DNA of 64,000 nt from Oxalobacteraceae sp. CFBP 13730 (GCA_014841835.1 JACYUQ010000004.1:62001-126000); one strand, 5' to 3'. Positions 16,133 to 26,126 are shown, numbered from the stretch's first letter. Notes: generated by a model from the letters alone, not told the origin. Numbers and translations are program-made.

Positions 16133-19048
16133 ATGACCTCACTGCCACTGATCTTCCTCGTCCTTCTTCCCTTCGCGGGCGCCCTCGTTTCCGCCTGCTT
16201 TCCCAATACGTCGCGCAACCGGCCCGCCGCTGCCGCTGGCGTGTTCACCCTGGCGGCGCTCATCATCGCCATCTCCAAATTCGACGAACTCGGCGCCGGC
16301 CAGGTAGTATTGGAGCGCTATGAGTGGCTGCCGCTGTTCGGCCTGGACTTCATCGTGCGCATGGACGGCCTGGCCTGGCTGTTCTCGATCATGGTGCTCG
16401 GCATTGGCCTCCTGGTGATCCTGTACGCGCGTTACTACATGTCCAAGCAGGATCCGGTGGCGCGCTTCTACGCCTACATGCTGGCATTCATGGGCTCGAT
16501 GATGGGCGTGGTCCTGTCCGGCAACCTGATCCAGCTGGTGGTGTTCTGGGAACTTACCAGCCTCACGTCCTTCCTGTTGATCGGCTACTGGCAGGACAGT
16601 AACGATGCCCGCCGCGGTGCGCGCATGGCATTCACCGTCACCACCGCCGGCGGCCTGTGCCTGCTCACCGGTGTGCTGATCCTGGGCCACATCGTCGGCA
16701 GTTACGAGCTCGATGCGGTGCTTGCCGCCGGCGACCAGATTCGCGCCCATTCGCTGTACCTGCCGGCCCTGATCCTGGTGGCACTGGGCGCGCTGACCAA
16801 GAGCGCGCAGTTCCCGTTCCACTTCTGGCTGCCCCATGCAATGGCCGCGCCCACACCGGTGTCGGCCTACCTGCACTCGGCCACGATGGTCAAGGCCGGC
16901 GTGTTCCTGCTGATCCGCCTGTGGCCGGCGCTGGGCGGCACGCCCGAATGGACCTGGCTGATCGGCGGGGCCGGCGTCATCACGCTGCTGCTGGGCTCTC
17001 TGTTTGCGATCTTCCAGAACGACATGAAAGGGCTGCTGGCCTATTCGACCATCAGCCACCTGGGCCTGATCACGGTCCTGCTGGGCATCGGCACGCCGCT
17101 GTCGGTGGTGGCGGCGATCTTCCACGTGATGAACCACGCGATCTTCAAGGCCTCGCTGTTCATGGCCGTCGGCATCATCGATCACGAGACCGGCACCCGC
17201 GACATGCGCGTGCTGCGCGGCCTGCGCCGCGCGATGCCCGTCACCGCTGCGCTGGCGATCGTCGCATCGGCCTCGATGGCCGGCGTGCCGCTGATGAACG
17301 GCTTCCTGTCGAAAGAAATGTTCTTCGCCGAGACCGCGCACGTGGGCGGCACCGAAGACTGGTCGATGTCGTATGCGGCCGTCGCGATGGGCATCTTCAG
17401 CGTGGCGTATTCGCTGCGCTTCATCAGCGTGTTCTTCGGCCAGCTGGCCAAGGACCTGCCGAAAGAGCCACACGAGCCGGTGCGCTGGATGCGCTTCCCG
17501 GTCGAGTGCCTGGTGGTGCTGTGTATCGCCGTGGGCGTGATGCCCGAGCGCGTGGTGGGCGACATCCTGGCCGTGGCCTCGAGCTCCGTGCTGGGCGCGG
17601 CCATGCCGGCGTACGACCTGGCGATCTGGCACGGCTTCAACCTGGCGCTCGGCATGAGCGGCGCGGCGCTGGTGCTGGGCGCGCTGCTGTACTGGGTGCT
17701 GCTGCGCCGCCACGACCTGCGCGAACGCACGCGGGTGCCGGTGCTGCACCGCCTGAAAGGCGCGCAAGCCTACGAGAGCACGATGCTGGCGCTGTCGCTG
17801 GGCGCGACCTGGATCATCCGCCTGACCGGCACCCGGCGCCTGCAGCCGCAGTTGCTGGTACTGATGTCGTTCATGATCGTGGTGCCGCTGCTGCTGGTCG
17901 ATCCGTGGTTCAGCCTGCCACCGGTGAACCTGCTGAATATCGAACCGCTGTTCGCCGTGCTGTGGCTGATCGGCGCCGCCTGCGCCGCCGGCGCGGCCTA
18001 CAAGGCCAAGTACCACCGCTTGGCGGCCCTGAGCATGGTTGGCGGCACCGGCATCGTTACCGCCATCACCTTCGTCTGGCTGTCGGCGCCCGACCTGGCG
18101 CTGACCCAGCTGATGGTCGAAACCGTGACCACGGTGCTGATCCTGCTCGGCCTGCGCTGGCTGCCGCCGCGCCTCGTGCCGAAGGTGCTCAAACTGACGA
18201 AGGCGCCGCCAAGCACGTGGTTCCGGCGCTCGCGCGACAGCCTGATCGCCGTCGGCGGCGGCCTGGGCATCGCCGCGGCCAGCTATGCGGTGCTGATGCG
18301 CAGCCCGCCGCCGTCGATCGGTGAATTCTTCGTGCTGCGCGCCCTGACCGAAGGCGGCGGCTCGAACGTGGTCAACGTGCTGCTGGTCGACTTCCGCGGT
18401 TTCGATACGCTGGGCGAAGTAACCGTGCTGTCGGCCGTGGCGCTGACCGTGTACGCGCTGCTGCGCCGCTTCCGTCCCGCCACCGAATCGATCGCGATTC
18501 CCGTGCAGCAGGCCAGCGACGTCGATCCGACCAAGGACCAGGCGCCGGCCGCGCAGGCGCGCAGCGGCTACCTGATGATTCCGGCCATCTACCTGCGCCT
18601 GCTGCTGCCGGTGATGGGCGTGATGGCGGCCTACTTCTTCATGCGCGGCCACAATCTGCCCGGTGGCGGCTTTGTCGCCGGCCTGATTTTTGCCACCGCG
18701 CTGATCGTGCAGTACATGGTCGCCGGCACCGACTGGGTCGAATCGCACCTGCGCCTGCGCCCGCACCGCTGGATTTCGTGGGGCCTGTTTTGCGCCTGCT
18801 TCACCGGCATCGGCGCCTGGTTCCTCGGCTACCCGTTCCTGACCAGCCACACGGCCCACCTCGACCTGCCCGTGCTGGGTGAACTGCACGCGCCGAGCGC
18901 ATTCATGTTCGACGTGGGCGTGTTCCTGGTCGTCGTCGGTTCGACCATGCTCACGCTCGTCGCGCTGGCCCACCAGTCGCTGCGCAGCCACCGCCTGGCC
19001 GCCGACGCCACGCGCGTCACCATTCCACCTGCCAAGGAGATCCTCTGA
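16133..19048 (+). CDS. mrpA: Mrp sodium/proton antiporter subunit A (fused A-B)
   Basis: A large inner-membrane subunit (971 residues) of the multi-subunit cation/proton antiporter related to complex I. The ATG at 16133 is preferred because AAGG (16120-16123) is then spaced 9 bases; upstream in-frame ATGs at 16124 and 16127 are too close to it. The N-terminal two thirds are NuoL-like, with FWELTSLTSFLLIGYW, the antiporter lysine region TKSAQFPFHFWLPHAMAAPT and FLSKEMFFAE. The C-terminal 150 residues (from GYLMIPAIYLRLLLPVMGVM) are an MrpB domain with FFMRGHNLPGGGFVAGL, the fusion seen in many proteobacteria (PhaAB type). It is followed by mrpC with a one-base overlap. Confidence 0.95.
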   Translation: MTSLPLIFLVLLPFAGALVSACFPNTSRNRPAAAAGVFTLAALIIAISKFDELGAGQVVLERYEWLPLFGLDFIVRMDGLAWLFSIMVLGIGLLVILYARYYMSKQDPVARFYAYMLAFMGSMMGVVLSGNLIQLVVFWELTSLTSFLLIGYWQDSNDARRGARMAFTVTTAGGLCLLTGVLILGHIVGSYELDAVLAAGDQIRAHSLYLPALILVALGALTKSAQFPFHFWLPHAMAAPTPVSAYLHSATMVKAGVFLLIRLWPALGGTPEWTWLIGGAGVITLLLGSLFAIFQNDMKGLLAYSTISHLGLITVLLGIGTPLSVVAAIFHVMNHAIFKASLFMAVGIIDHETGTRDMRVLRGLRRAMPVTAALAIVASASMAGVPLMNGFLSKEMFFAETAHVGGTEDWSMSYAAVAMGIFSVAYSLRFISVFFGQLAKDLPKEPHEPVRWMRFPVECLVVLCIAVGVMPERVVGDILAVASSSVLGAAMPAYDLAIWHGFNLALGMSGAALVLGALLYWVLLRRHDLRERTRVPVLHRLKGAQAYESTMLALSLGATWIIRLTGTRRLQPQLLVLMSFMIVVPLLLVDPWFSLPPVNLLNIEPLFAVLWLIGAACAAGAAYKAKYHRLAALSMVGGTGIVTAITFVWLSAPDLALTQLMVETVTTVLILLGLRWLPPRLVPKVLKLTKAPPSTWFRRSRDSLIAVGGGLGIAAASYAVLMRSPPPSIGEFFVLRALTEGGGSNVVNVLLVDFRGFDTLGEVTVLSAVALTVYALLRRFRPATESIAIPVQQASDVDPTKDQAPAAQARSGYLMIPAIYLRLLLPVMGVMAAYFFMRGHNLPGGGFVAGLIFATALIVQYMVAGTDWVESHLRLRPHRWISWGLFCACFTGIGAWFLGYPFLTSHTAHLDLPVLGELHAPSAFMFDVGVFLVVVGSTMLTLVALAHQSLRSHRLAADATRVTIPPAKEIL

Positions 19049-19392
19049 TGGAGCTTGTTCTTTCGCTTGCCATCGGCATCGTGTTCGCCTCCGGCATCTG
19101 GCTTGTCCTGCGTCCGCGCAGCTTCCAGGTGCTGTGCGGCCTGATGCTGATGTCGTACGCCGTCAACCTGTTCATCTTCGCGATGGGCCGCCTGTGGGTC
19201 GATGCGCCGCCGCTTACCCCGGCCGGCACGCTGCCCAATCCGGCCATCCTGGCCGACCCGCTGCCACAGGCTTTGGTGTTGACCGCGATCGTGATCGGCT
19301 TTGCCACCACCGCCCTGTACCTGGTGGTGATGATCGGTTCACGCGGCCTGACCGGCACCGACCACGTTGACGGCCAGGAGCCCGATTTATGA
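19048..19392 (+). CDS. mrpC: Mrp antiporter subunit C
   Basis: A 114-residue, NuoK-like subunit with three membrane helices (about 5-20, 28-48, 70-95). YAVNLFIFAMGRLWVDAPP and DPLPQALVLTAIVIGFATTA are characteristic MrpC/MnhC phrases; the latter carries the conserved ALVLTAIVI helix. It begins at the last base of mrpA and overlaps mrpD by four bases, so translation is coupled. Confidence 0.95.
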   Translation: MELVLSLAIGIVFASGIWLVLRPRSFQVLCGLMLMSYAVNLFIFAMGRLWVDAPPLTPAGTLPNPAILADPLPQALVLTAIVIGFATTALYLVVMIGSRGLTGTDHVDGQEPDL

Positions 19393-21071
19393 GTCTGCAC
19401 TGGACACAGCACCTGATCCTGGTGCCGGTAATACTGCCGCTGCTGGTCGGCGCCGCACTGGCCCCGCTCACGCAGGGCTGGCACCGCCTGAAGTTCTGGC
19501 TCAGCTACGCGTCGATCCTGGGCCTCGTGGCCAACGCGCTGGCACTGGTCCACCTGACCGACGGCGGCGCCTGGCAAGACGGCATGGGCATCTACCTGGC
19601 CGGCAACTGGAGTGCGCCGTTCGGCATCGCGCTGCTGGCCGATCGCCTGAGCAGCATCATGCTGCTGCTGACCGCCCTGCTGGGCCTGGCCTCGCTGCAC
19701 TTCACCAAACAGCGCTGGGGCCGGATCGGCGTGCACTTCCACACGCTGTTCCAGTTCCTGCTGATGGGCATCAACGGCGCGTTCCTGACGCACGACCTGT
19801 TCAACCTGTTCGTGTTCTTCGAAGTGATGCTGGCCGCCTCATACGGCCTGGTGCTGCACGGGTATAACGCCGAGCGCATCCGCGCCAGCATGCAGTACAT
19901 CGCGATCAACCTGGCCGCCGCCCTGCTGTTCCTGCTCGGCCTGGCGCTGATCTACGCGACCACGGGCACGCTGAACATGGCCGATGTGGCGGGCCGCGTG
20001 CCGCTGCTGGCGGGCGACGACCTGGCGCTGTTCAAGATCGGCGCGACGATGATGGCGCTGACCTTCCTGACCAAGAGCGCGATGTGGCCACTGGGCTTCT
20101 GGCTGCCGACCACCTACGCCGCCGCATCGCCGCCGGTGGCGGCCATGCTGGTGCTGATGACCAAGGTCGGCGCGTATGTCGTGCTGCGCCTGTGGCTGCT
20201 GATCTTCTCGGACGACGCCGGCGCCGCCGCCGGATTCGGCCAGGATGCGCTGCTGTATGGCGGCATGGCCACCATCGTGTTCGGCGCTGCCGGCATGCTC
20301 TCGACCGACACGGCCGGACGCATGGCGGGTTACGCGGCGATCATCTCGTCCGGCACGCTGCTGGCGGTGATCGGTTACGGCCAGCCGAATCTGGTCACCG
20401 CCGGCATCTACTACCTGATCGGCTCGACGCTCGCGGTGGCTGCGTTCCTGCTGTTGATCGAGCTGATCGACCGCATCCGCACGCCGCGCTCGGCGATGCT
20501 GGCGCTGACCATGGAAGCCTATGCGGTCGAAGACGCACCGGCCGAACCGGTCGGGCGCGGCGTGCCGGCCGTGATGGCGTTCCTGTCGCTGGCCTTTGCC
20601 GCGTGCGCGCTGATGATCGCCGGGCTACCACCGCTGCCGGGCTTCATCGCCAAGTTCGGCATGTTCCATGCGGTGCTCCATCCGCAGGTCGTGGCTACGG
20701 CCGCGAACGGCGTCATGACGGGGCCGACGACGATTCCTGTCGCCGGCTGGACGCTGATCGCGCTGATCGTGCTGTCGGGCCTGATCGCCGTGATCTCGAT
20801 GATGCGCTTCGGTGTGCGCACTTTCTGGGCCAGCGGCGTGCTGGTGCCGCCCAAGCTGCACCGCACCGAAGTGATGCCGATTATCTTCTTGCTGGGACTG
20901 GCGATCGGGATGACGATCCAGGCCAACGCGCTGTTTGGTTACCTGGCGCGCGCCAGCGACGCGATCCATCGCCCGGCAACCTATATTGGCCGCGTGCTGT
21001 CCGAACCGAGCCTGCCCGGGCCAGCCTCATCGCCCGCGCCTACCCTCAACCTGACACCGGAGGCGCCATGA
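19389..21071 (+). CDS. mrpD: Mrp antiporter subunit D
   Basis: A 560-residue NuoN/NuoM-like proton-conducting subunit with about fourteen membrane helices. NLFVFFEVMLAASYGLVLHG contains the conserved glutamate in the fifth helix (about residue 139) and FLTKSAMWPLGFWLPTTYA the conserved lysine of the seventh helix region (about 225). AGLPPLPGFIAKFGMF lies near residue 415. A poorly conserved hydrophilic tail of about 30 residues ends the protein. Overlaps of four bases with both mrpC and mrpE indicate a single transcript and coupled translation. Confidence 0.95.
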   Translation: MSLHWTQHLILVPVILPLLVGAALAPLTQGWHRLKFWLSYASILGLVANALALVHLTDGGAWQDGMGIYLAGNWSAPFGIALLADRLSSIMLLLTALLGLASLHFTKQRWGRIGVHFHTLFQFLLMGINGAFLTHDLFNLFVFFEVMLAASYGLVLHGYNAERIRASMQYIAINLAAALLFLLGLALIYATTGTLNMADVAGRVPLLAGDDLALFKIGATMMALTFLTKSAMWPLGFWLPTTYAAASPPVAAMLVLMTKVGAYVVLRLWLLIFSDDAGAAAGFGQDALLYGGMATIVFGAAGMLSTDTAGRMAGYAAIISSGTLLAVIGYGQPNLVTAGIYYLIGSTLAVAAFLLLIELIDRIRTPRSAMLALTMEAYAVEDAPAEPVGRGVPAVMAFLSLAFAACALMIAGLPPLPGFIAKFGMFHAVLHPQVVATAANGVMTGPTTIPVAGWTLIALIVLSGLIAVISMMRFGVRTFWASGVLVPPKLHRTEVMPIIFLLGLAIGMTIQANALFGYLARASDAIHRPATYIGRVLSEPSLPGPASSPAPTLNLTPEAP

Positions 21072-21586
21072 AGCGCTGGCTCCCCCACCCCGTCGTCTCG
21101 CTCCTGCTATGCGGCCTGTGGCTGCTGCTGAACCAGACGTTCTACCCGGGCCACGTCCTGCTCGGCGCCCTGCTGGGTATCGCCGCGCCGATCCTGACGC
21201 GGCATCTCAACCCGCTCGGCTACCCGCGCATGCGCGCGCCCGTCGTGGCGCTGCGCCTGCTCGGCTTTGCCTCGGTTGAGGTCGTGCGGTCGTGCTTCAA
21301 CGTCAGCCGCGTGATCCTGTTTGCCGATTACGCCAATCTCAAATCGGAATTCATCCGTGTGCCGCTGACGATGCGCGACGAGTACGGCCTGGCCGCGCTG
21401 TCGTGCCTGATCAACATGACGCCGGGCACGGTATGGACCGAGATCCAGCCCGACACCCATGAGCTGGTCCTGCACGTGTTCGACCTGCACGATGCGGCCT
21501 GGTGGGTCGACACCATCCAGACCCGCTACGAGCAACCCCTGATTGAAATCTTCGAGAAGAAAGGCCCCCATGGCGACCCTGCTTGA
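21068..21586 (+). CDS. mrpE: Mrp antiporter subunit E
   Basis: A 172-residue subunit. The start was placed at the ATGA that overlaps the mrpD stop. Two N-terminal helices (about 8-50) are followed by the MrpE/MnhE domain with SCLINMTPGTVWTEIQPD and LVLHVFDLHDAAWW, which match the family's conserved central segment. The role of E in the complex is structural. It overlaps mrpF by 17 bases. Confidence 0.93.
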   Translation: MKRWLPHPVVSLLLCGLWLLLNQTFYPGHVLLGALLGIAAPILTRHLNPLGYPRMRAPVVALRLLGFASVEVVRSCFNVSRVILFADYANLKSEFIRVPLTMRDEYGLAALSCLINMTPGTVWTEIQPDTHELVLHVFDLHDAAWWVDTIQTRYEQPLIEIFEKKGPHGDPA

Positions 21587-21848
21587 ACTGTCGATCGGCT
21601 ACGCCCTCGTGTGCGCCATGGCGGCAATGCTGCTGTGCGCCATCCGCCTGCTGATCGGGCCCTCGGCCCACGACCGCGTGCTGGCGCTCGATACCCTGTG
21701 GATGTGCGGCATGCTGCTCGCGCTCGTACTGGGCATCCGCTTCGGCACGCAAATCTATTTTGAGGTGGCGATGCTCACCGTGCTGGTCGGTTTTGTCTCG
21801 ACCATCGCGATCGCCAAGTTTTTGATGCGCGGGGAGATCATCGAATGA
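21570..21848 (+). CDS. mrpF: Mrp antiporter subunit F
   Basis: A 92-residue subunit with three helices. The start at 21570 (MATLLELSIG) follows a GAAAGG site and leaves a 17-base overlap with mrpE; the frame extends 9 codons further upstream without a better start. LLIGPSAHDRVLALDTLWM is the family hallmark, including the conserved Asp in the DRVLALD motif, and FVSTIAIAKFLMRG closes the third helix. Confidence 0.93.
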   Translation: MATLLELSIGYALVCAMAAMLLCAIRLLIGPSAHDRVLALDTLWMCGMLLALVLGIRFGTQIYFEVAMLTVLVGFVSTIAIAKFLMRGEIIE

Positions 21849-22219
21849 ATGGCATCGAACACTTGCCCGACTGGGCTGCGCTGGTCGTCTCGCTGCTGCT
21901 GATCGTGGGCGCGAGCATCGTGCTGATCGGCGCGCTGGGCCTGCTGCGCTTGCGCACCTTCTACCAGCGCATCCACGGCCCGGCCATCACGGTCACGATC
22001 GGCGCCGGCAGCCTGCTGCTGGCCTCCATGCTGTACTTCACGGTCGCGCAATCCCGGCCCGTCGTGCATGAAGTGATCATCACGCTGTTCATCCTGCTCA
22101 CGGCGCCTGTCGTGTCGATGATGATCATGCGCGCCGCCGTCTACCGCGACCTGCGGGCCCGCCGGCCCGATGCCGGCGCCACCGCCGGCGACGTCTACTC
22201 GATCGTCGACGAAGAATAA
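21845..22219 (+). CDS. mrpG: Mrp antiporter subunit G
   Basis: A 124-residue subunit with three helices, overlapping mrpF by four bases. GALGLLRLRTFYQRIHGPAI (about 29-48) is the MrpG signature (usually LPDVYxRLHA), and LTAPVVSMMIMRAAVYRD closes the last helix. It is the final gene of the antiporter operon, followed by a GC-rich hairpin. Confidence 0.93.
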   Translation: MNGIEHLPDWAALVVSLLLIVGASIVLIGALGLLRLRTFYQRIHGPAITVTIGAGSLLLASMLYFTVAQSRPVVHEVIITLFILLTAPVVSMMIMRAAVYRDLRARRPDAGATAGDVYSIVDEE

Positions 22220-22223
22220 GTCA

Positions 22224-22253
22224 CAGGCCGGGGCCGACATGCGCCCCGGCCTG
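22224..22253 (+). terminator. hairpin after the mrp operon
   Basis: CAGGCCGGGGC and GCCCCGGCCTG form an 11-base-pair stem immediately after mrpG. Only a weak pyrimidine tract follows, so it is a likely but imperfect intrinsic terminator. Confidence 0.6.
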
Positions 22254-22309
22254 CCTCTCCCGTAGAGTAAATACAACACTCCTGTCACGACGTTGGCGCA
22301 TCGCAGCAA

Positions 22310-22323
22310 TGATAGCGCTATCA
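22310..22323. promoter_or_regulatory. GntR-like (LacI-family) operator 1
   Basis: TGATAGCGCTATCA is a perfect 14-base palindrome upstream of gntK, of the type bound by LacI-family gluconate repressors. Its partner lies at 22477. Confidence 0.6.
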
Positions 22324-22476
22324 AGTCACGTCTTCGCGCGTCGAGTCAGCGCCATTGAATCGCCCCGAAATTTCCCGAGAGACACCGACGCTACCCCGCC
22401 ATATTGCATTGCGTTGCAACATCGATATCTGGTTTACAAATTTCATAAGCTCGACAACACTGAAAAAAAGCGCGAT

Positions 22477-22488
22477 GTTAGCGCTAAC
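22477..22488. promoter_or_regulatory. GntR-like operator 2
   Basis: GTTAGCGCTAAC is a perfect palindrome 16 bases before the gntK ATG. It shares the TAGCGCTA core with the site at 22310, 167 bases away, which would allow looping. No matching repressor gene is in this window. Confidence 0.6.
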
Positions 22489-22504
22489 GAATTGAGGAGA
22501 TACG

Positions 22505-23020
22505 ATGTCGGCAAGCAGCACATCCCCGGCCCTGCGCTGGGTCGTCATGGGGGTCAGCGGATCGGGCAAGAGCACGGTGGGGGCCATGCTGGCCGCCCAT
22601 GACGGCGTCCCGTTCCTCGAAGGCGATGCCTATCACCCGCCCGCCAACGTCAGCAAGATGAGCGCCGGCATCCCGCTCGACGACGACGACCGCGCCGGCT
22701 GGCTGGCCAGCCTGGCCGGCGAAATTCGCACCGCGCGCGAACAGGGTCATGGCCTGGTGCTGTCCTGCTCATCGCTGAAGCGGCGCTACCGCGACCTGCT
22801 GCGTGACGCCGATCCGGCGCTGCGCTTCGTCCACCTGGCCGGCCCGCGCGAACTGATCGCCACACGCATGACATCCCGCCCCGGCCACTACATGCCGCCG
22901 TCGCTGCTCGAGAGCCAGCTGCGGATCCTCGAGCCGCTGCAGCCCGACGAAACCGGGCTGACCCTCGACATCACGCTGGCGCCGCAGGCGCTGGTCGAAC
23001 GCATCACGGCCAGCGCCTGA
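22505..23020 (+). CDS. gntK: gluconokinase
   Basis: A 171-residue cytoplasmic kinase making 6-phosphogluconate from gluconate and ATP. The P-loop [15 protein letters not shown] (about 15-29) is followed by FLEGDAYHPPANVSKMSAGIPLDDDDR, which contains the gluconokinase-specific GDxxHPxxNxxKM motif and the PLxDxDR stretch, then CSSLKRRYRDLLR. Length fits the GntK family. A GAGGAG ribosome site and two palindromic operators precede it; it heads a five-gene plus-strand cluster with a TonB receptor and gntP. Confidence 0.95.
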   Translation: MSASSTSPALRWVVMGVSGSGKSTVGAMLAAHDGVPFLEGDAYHPPANVSKMSAGIPLDDDDRAGWLASLAGEIRTAREQGHGLVLSCSSLKRRYRDLLRDADPALRFVHLAGPRELIATRMTSRPGHYMPPSLLESQLRILEPLQPDETGLTLDITLAPQALVERITASA

Positions 23021-23117
23021 CCGCCAGCGCAGCTTTTACCCATTTGCCAGCAGGCGCAGCCACCCACCCATAGAGGCGGCGCGCTTTCAACCAACGAGCA
23101 TCGAGGAGACAACCATC

Positions 23118-26114
23118 ATGCGCACACCCGTTCAACGCACTCTCATCAGCCTGGCCGTGGCCAGCGCCTGCTGGATGGTCGGCGCCGCCGCCCACGCCCA
23201 GCAAGCGCAAACCGAGCCGGCCACCGACACCGCACCCGAGGCCACCGCGCCAGAGGCCAGTCTGGCTGGCCCAGAAACAGCGGCAGCGGCAGAACCGGCT
23301 TCCACGTCCGTGGTGCGCATCTCGGGCTCGCGCATCGCCGCGCGTGGCTTCTCCCAGCCGACGCCCACCACGAGCCTGAGCGCGGCCGACCTTGAAAAGG
23401 CCGCCAAGCCGAACCTGTTCAACACGCTGACCGAACTGCCGGCGCTGCAGGGCAGCACGGGCCGCACGACCAGCACCAACAGCACCAGCAGCGGCATCCA
23501 GGGCCTGAGCTCCCTGAGCCTGCGCGGACTGGGCACGATCCGGACCCTGACGCTGCTCGACGGCCAGCGCGTCGTCGGCGCCAACGTCACGGGCGTGACC
23601 GACGTGAGCCAGTTCCCGCAACTGCTGGTCAAGCGCGTCGACGTGGTCACCGGTGGCGCCTCGGCATCGTACGGCTCGGATGCCGTCGGCGGCGTCGTCA
23701 ACTTCGTCACCGATAAAACCTTCACCGGCTTCAAGTCGAACGTCCAGCTGGGCCAGACCAAGTACGACGACGACCGCGGCGCCACGGTGCAAGCCGCCTG
23801 GGGCCGGGCGTTCCTCGACAACCGCCTGCACGTGACGGCCAGCGGCGAATTCACCAAAGAAAACGGCATCGAATCGCCCGGCATCGGCGGCGTGGGGCCA
23901 AATGGCCGCACCTGGTATCAGAACCCGGCCTATTCGGTGCGGCCCCTGAACCAGACCGGCGACGGCCTGCCGCAATACCGCGTGATCTCGAACGCGCAGC
24001 AGTACCAGTATTCGAAATACGGCCTGATCACGAACGGCCCGCTGCAGGGCACCGCATTCGGCGACGGCGGCGTGCCGTACCAGTTCCAGTATGGTTCCAA
24101 CGGCCGGCCCACCGGCACGGGCGCGGTCACCAATTGCGTCAATCCGTTCTGCATCGGCGGCGACTTGAGCGGCAGCGTGGGCTCGGGCACCAATCTGGCG
24201 ATGAACTTCAAGCGCCAGGTGGCCTACACCCGCGTCTCGTACGACCTCGATGCGGACAATCAGGTCTACTTCACCGCCAACTATGGCCAGGTGGCCTCGC
24301 GCTTCTCGCCCAACCCGGGCGCGGCCAAGAACGCCAACCTGACCGTCCAGTGCTCGAACCCCTTCCTGCCGGCGTCGATCCTGGCCGCCTGCGCGCAGAA
24401 CAACATCACCAGCTTCCAGTACGGCACGGCAAACGCGATCTTCCCCGAAAACATCGACGTGCAGCCGACCCGCACCCAGCGCCGCTTCGTCATTGGCGCC
24501 GAAGGCCGCTTCGACCTGTTCGGCAAATCATGGGCGTACGACGCCTACGTCACGCATGGCGAGAACAAGACCAATCTCGACGCCAACAACATGACGATCA
24601 ACCGCCGCTACAACGCCGCGATCGACGCCGTGCGGGCGCCGAACGGCCAGATCGTCTGCCGCAATCCGGTGGCCGCCGCATCGGGTTGCGTGCCACTCAA
24701 CATCATCGGCAACAACCCGGTCGATCCGGCCGCCTGGGCCTATATCGCGCCCGACAACGGCCCGCGCCAGCGCACCACGCAAAGCCAGGACGTCGGCAGC
24801 TTCAACGTCAACGGTGAATTGTTCGAAGGCTGGGCCGGTCCGGTGTCGGTGGCCACGGGCGCCGAATACCGGCGCGAGAAATACCGCGTGCGCGGCGATG
24901 CCTACGGCAACGGCGTGTCGCCTGCTTCGCCGAACAACGCCATGTATCCGGTCGACCCGCTGCTCGACACCACGGTCGGCAACAACTGGTACGCCGGTAA
25001 CTTCCACAACGGCGATGGCAGCTACAACGTGCGCGAAGCCTACGTGGAGCTGAACATCCCGCTGCTGAAATCGGCCACCTGGGGCGAAGCGAACCTGAAC
25101 CTGGCCGACCGCGAAACCAAGTACAGCACCGCCGGCAGCGTGGGCAGCTGGAAGATGGGCGCCACCTGGCAAACCCCGATCGACGGCCTGCGCCTGCGCG
25201 GCGTGACGTCGAAAGACGTACGCGCACCGAACCTGAGCGAGCTGTATGCCGCGCCGGTCGTCGTCAACAACGTGGTGCAGTACCAGGGCAACACGATCAG
25301 CGTGCAGGAGCGCACCGTCGGCAACACGGCGCTGCGGCCCGAGATCGCGCGCAACAACTCGTTCGGCATCGTCCTGAGCCAGCCAACGTGGGCGCCGGGC
25401 TTTTCGGTATCGCTCGACTACTTCGACATCAAGGTCAAGGGCGTGATCGCGGCGCTGACGATCCAGCAGGAAGTCGACCTGTGCGTGGCCGGCAACCAGG
25501 AAATCTGCGCGGCGATGGTGCTCAACAGCCCGGGCAACAACTACGTCACGCTGCAGAACTTCAACCTCGCTTCGCTGCAGACCAAGGGCTTCGATATCGA
25601 GACCTCGTACAGAACAGGACTCGAACGCCTGAACCTGCCGGGACGCTTCACGTTCCGCGCGCTGGGCACGCGCAACCTGCACTTCATCACCGATACGGGC
25701 GTGGTCGGCACGATCCCGGTGGACGCGGCCGGCTCGAACATGAGCAACACGCCAAAGTGGAAGGTGCTGGCGCAGCAAACCTGGGAGCACGACAAGCTCA
25801 GTCTGACGCTGACCGAGCGCTGGGTCAGCGACGGCACCTACCGCAACGACTTCATCGAGTGCCAGACCGGTTGCCCGGTGTCGACGCTGATCCACCCGAC
25901 CATCTACAACAACCGGATGAAGGGCGCGACCTACTTCGACCTGGGCGGCAGCTACAACGTGTCCAAGCAGTTGCAGCTCTACTTCAAGATCGACAACCTG
26001 GCCGACAAGGACCCGGAACCGGCGCCGCAGACCAATGCCAGCTACGGCATCAACCCGGCGCTGTACGACGTGGTCGGGCGCACGTACCGGGCCGGCCTGC
26101 GCTACGGTTTCTGA
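23118..26114 (+). CDS. TonB-dependent receptor in the gluconate operon
   Basis: A 998-residue outer-membrane receptor. A GGAG site precedes the ATG; the signal peptide ends at AAAHAQQ (about residue 29) and is followed by an Ala/Glu/Pro-rich linker. The plug (about 65-210) contains VVRISGSRIAARGFSQPTP, SSLSLRGLGTIRTLTLLDGQ and SYGSDAVGGVVNFVTDK; the barrel ends YRAGLRYGF with a terminal Phe. This large receptor type with a short VxVxGSRI start is typical of carbohydrate-related TonB receptors in oligotrophs. It lies between gntK and gntP, 97 bases after gntK, so it probably imports an aldonate-containing sugar or the polymer from which gluconate is released. Confidence 0.88.
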   Translation: MRTPVQRTLISLAVASACWMVGAAAHAQQAQTEPATDTAPEATAPEASLAGPETAAAAEPASTSVVRISGSRIAARGFSQPTPTTSLSAADLEKAAKPNLFNTLTELPALQGSTGRTTSTNSTSSGIQGLSSLSLRGLGTIRTLTLLDGQRVVGANVTGVTDVSQFPQLLVKRVDVVTGGASASYGSDAVGGVVNFVTDKTFTGFKSNVQLGQTKYDDDRGATVQAAWGRAFLDNRLHVTASGEFTKENGIESPGIGGVGPNGRTWYQNPAYSVRPLNQTGDGLPQYRVISNAQQYQYSKYGLITNGPLQGTAFGDGGVPYQFQYGSNGRPTGTGAVTNCVNPFCIGGDLSGSVGSGTNLAMNFKRQVAYTRVSYDLDADNQVYFTANYGQVASRFSPNPGAAKNANLTVQCSNPFLPASILAACAQNNITSFQYGTANAIFPENIDVQPTRTQRRFVIGAEGRFDLFGKSWAYDAYVTHGENKTNLDANNMTINRRYNAAIDAVRAPNGQIVCRNPVAAASGCVPLNIIGNNPVDPAAWAYIAPDNGPRQRTTQSQDVGSFNVNGELFEGWAGPVSVATGAEYRREKYRVRGDAYGNGVSPASPNNAMYPVDPLLDTTVGNNWYAGNFHNGDGSYNVREAYVELNIPLLKSATWGEANLNLADRETKYSTAGSVGSWKMGATWQTPIDGLRLRGVTSKDVRAPNLSELYAAPVVVNNVVQYQGNTISVQERTVGNTALRPEIARNNSFGIVLSQPTWAPGFSVSLDYFDIKVKGVIAALTIQQEVDLCVAGNQEICAAMVLNSPGNNYVTLQNFNLASLQTKGFDIETSYRTGLERLNLPGRFTFRALGTRNLHFITDTGVVGTIPVDAAGSNMSNTPKWKVLAQQTWEHDKLSLTLTERWVSDGTYRNDFIECQTGCPVSTLIHPTIYNNRMKGATYFDLGGSYNVSKQLQLYFKIDNLADKDPEPAPQTNASYGINPALYDVVGRTYRAGLRYGF

Positions 26115-26126
26115 CCGGCCGGCGGC

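Noticed and set aside
16139..18991. Open frame of 950 codons on the minus strand
   Set aside because: Gln/His/Arg-rich shadow of mrpA without any recognisable motif.
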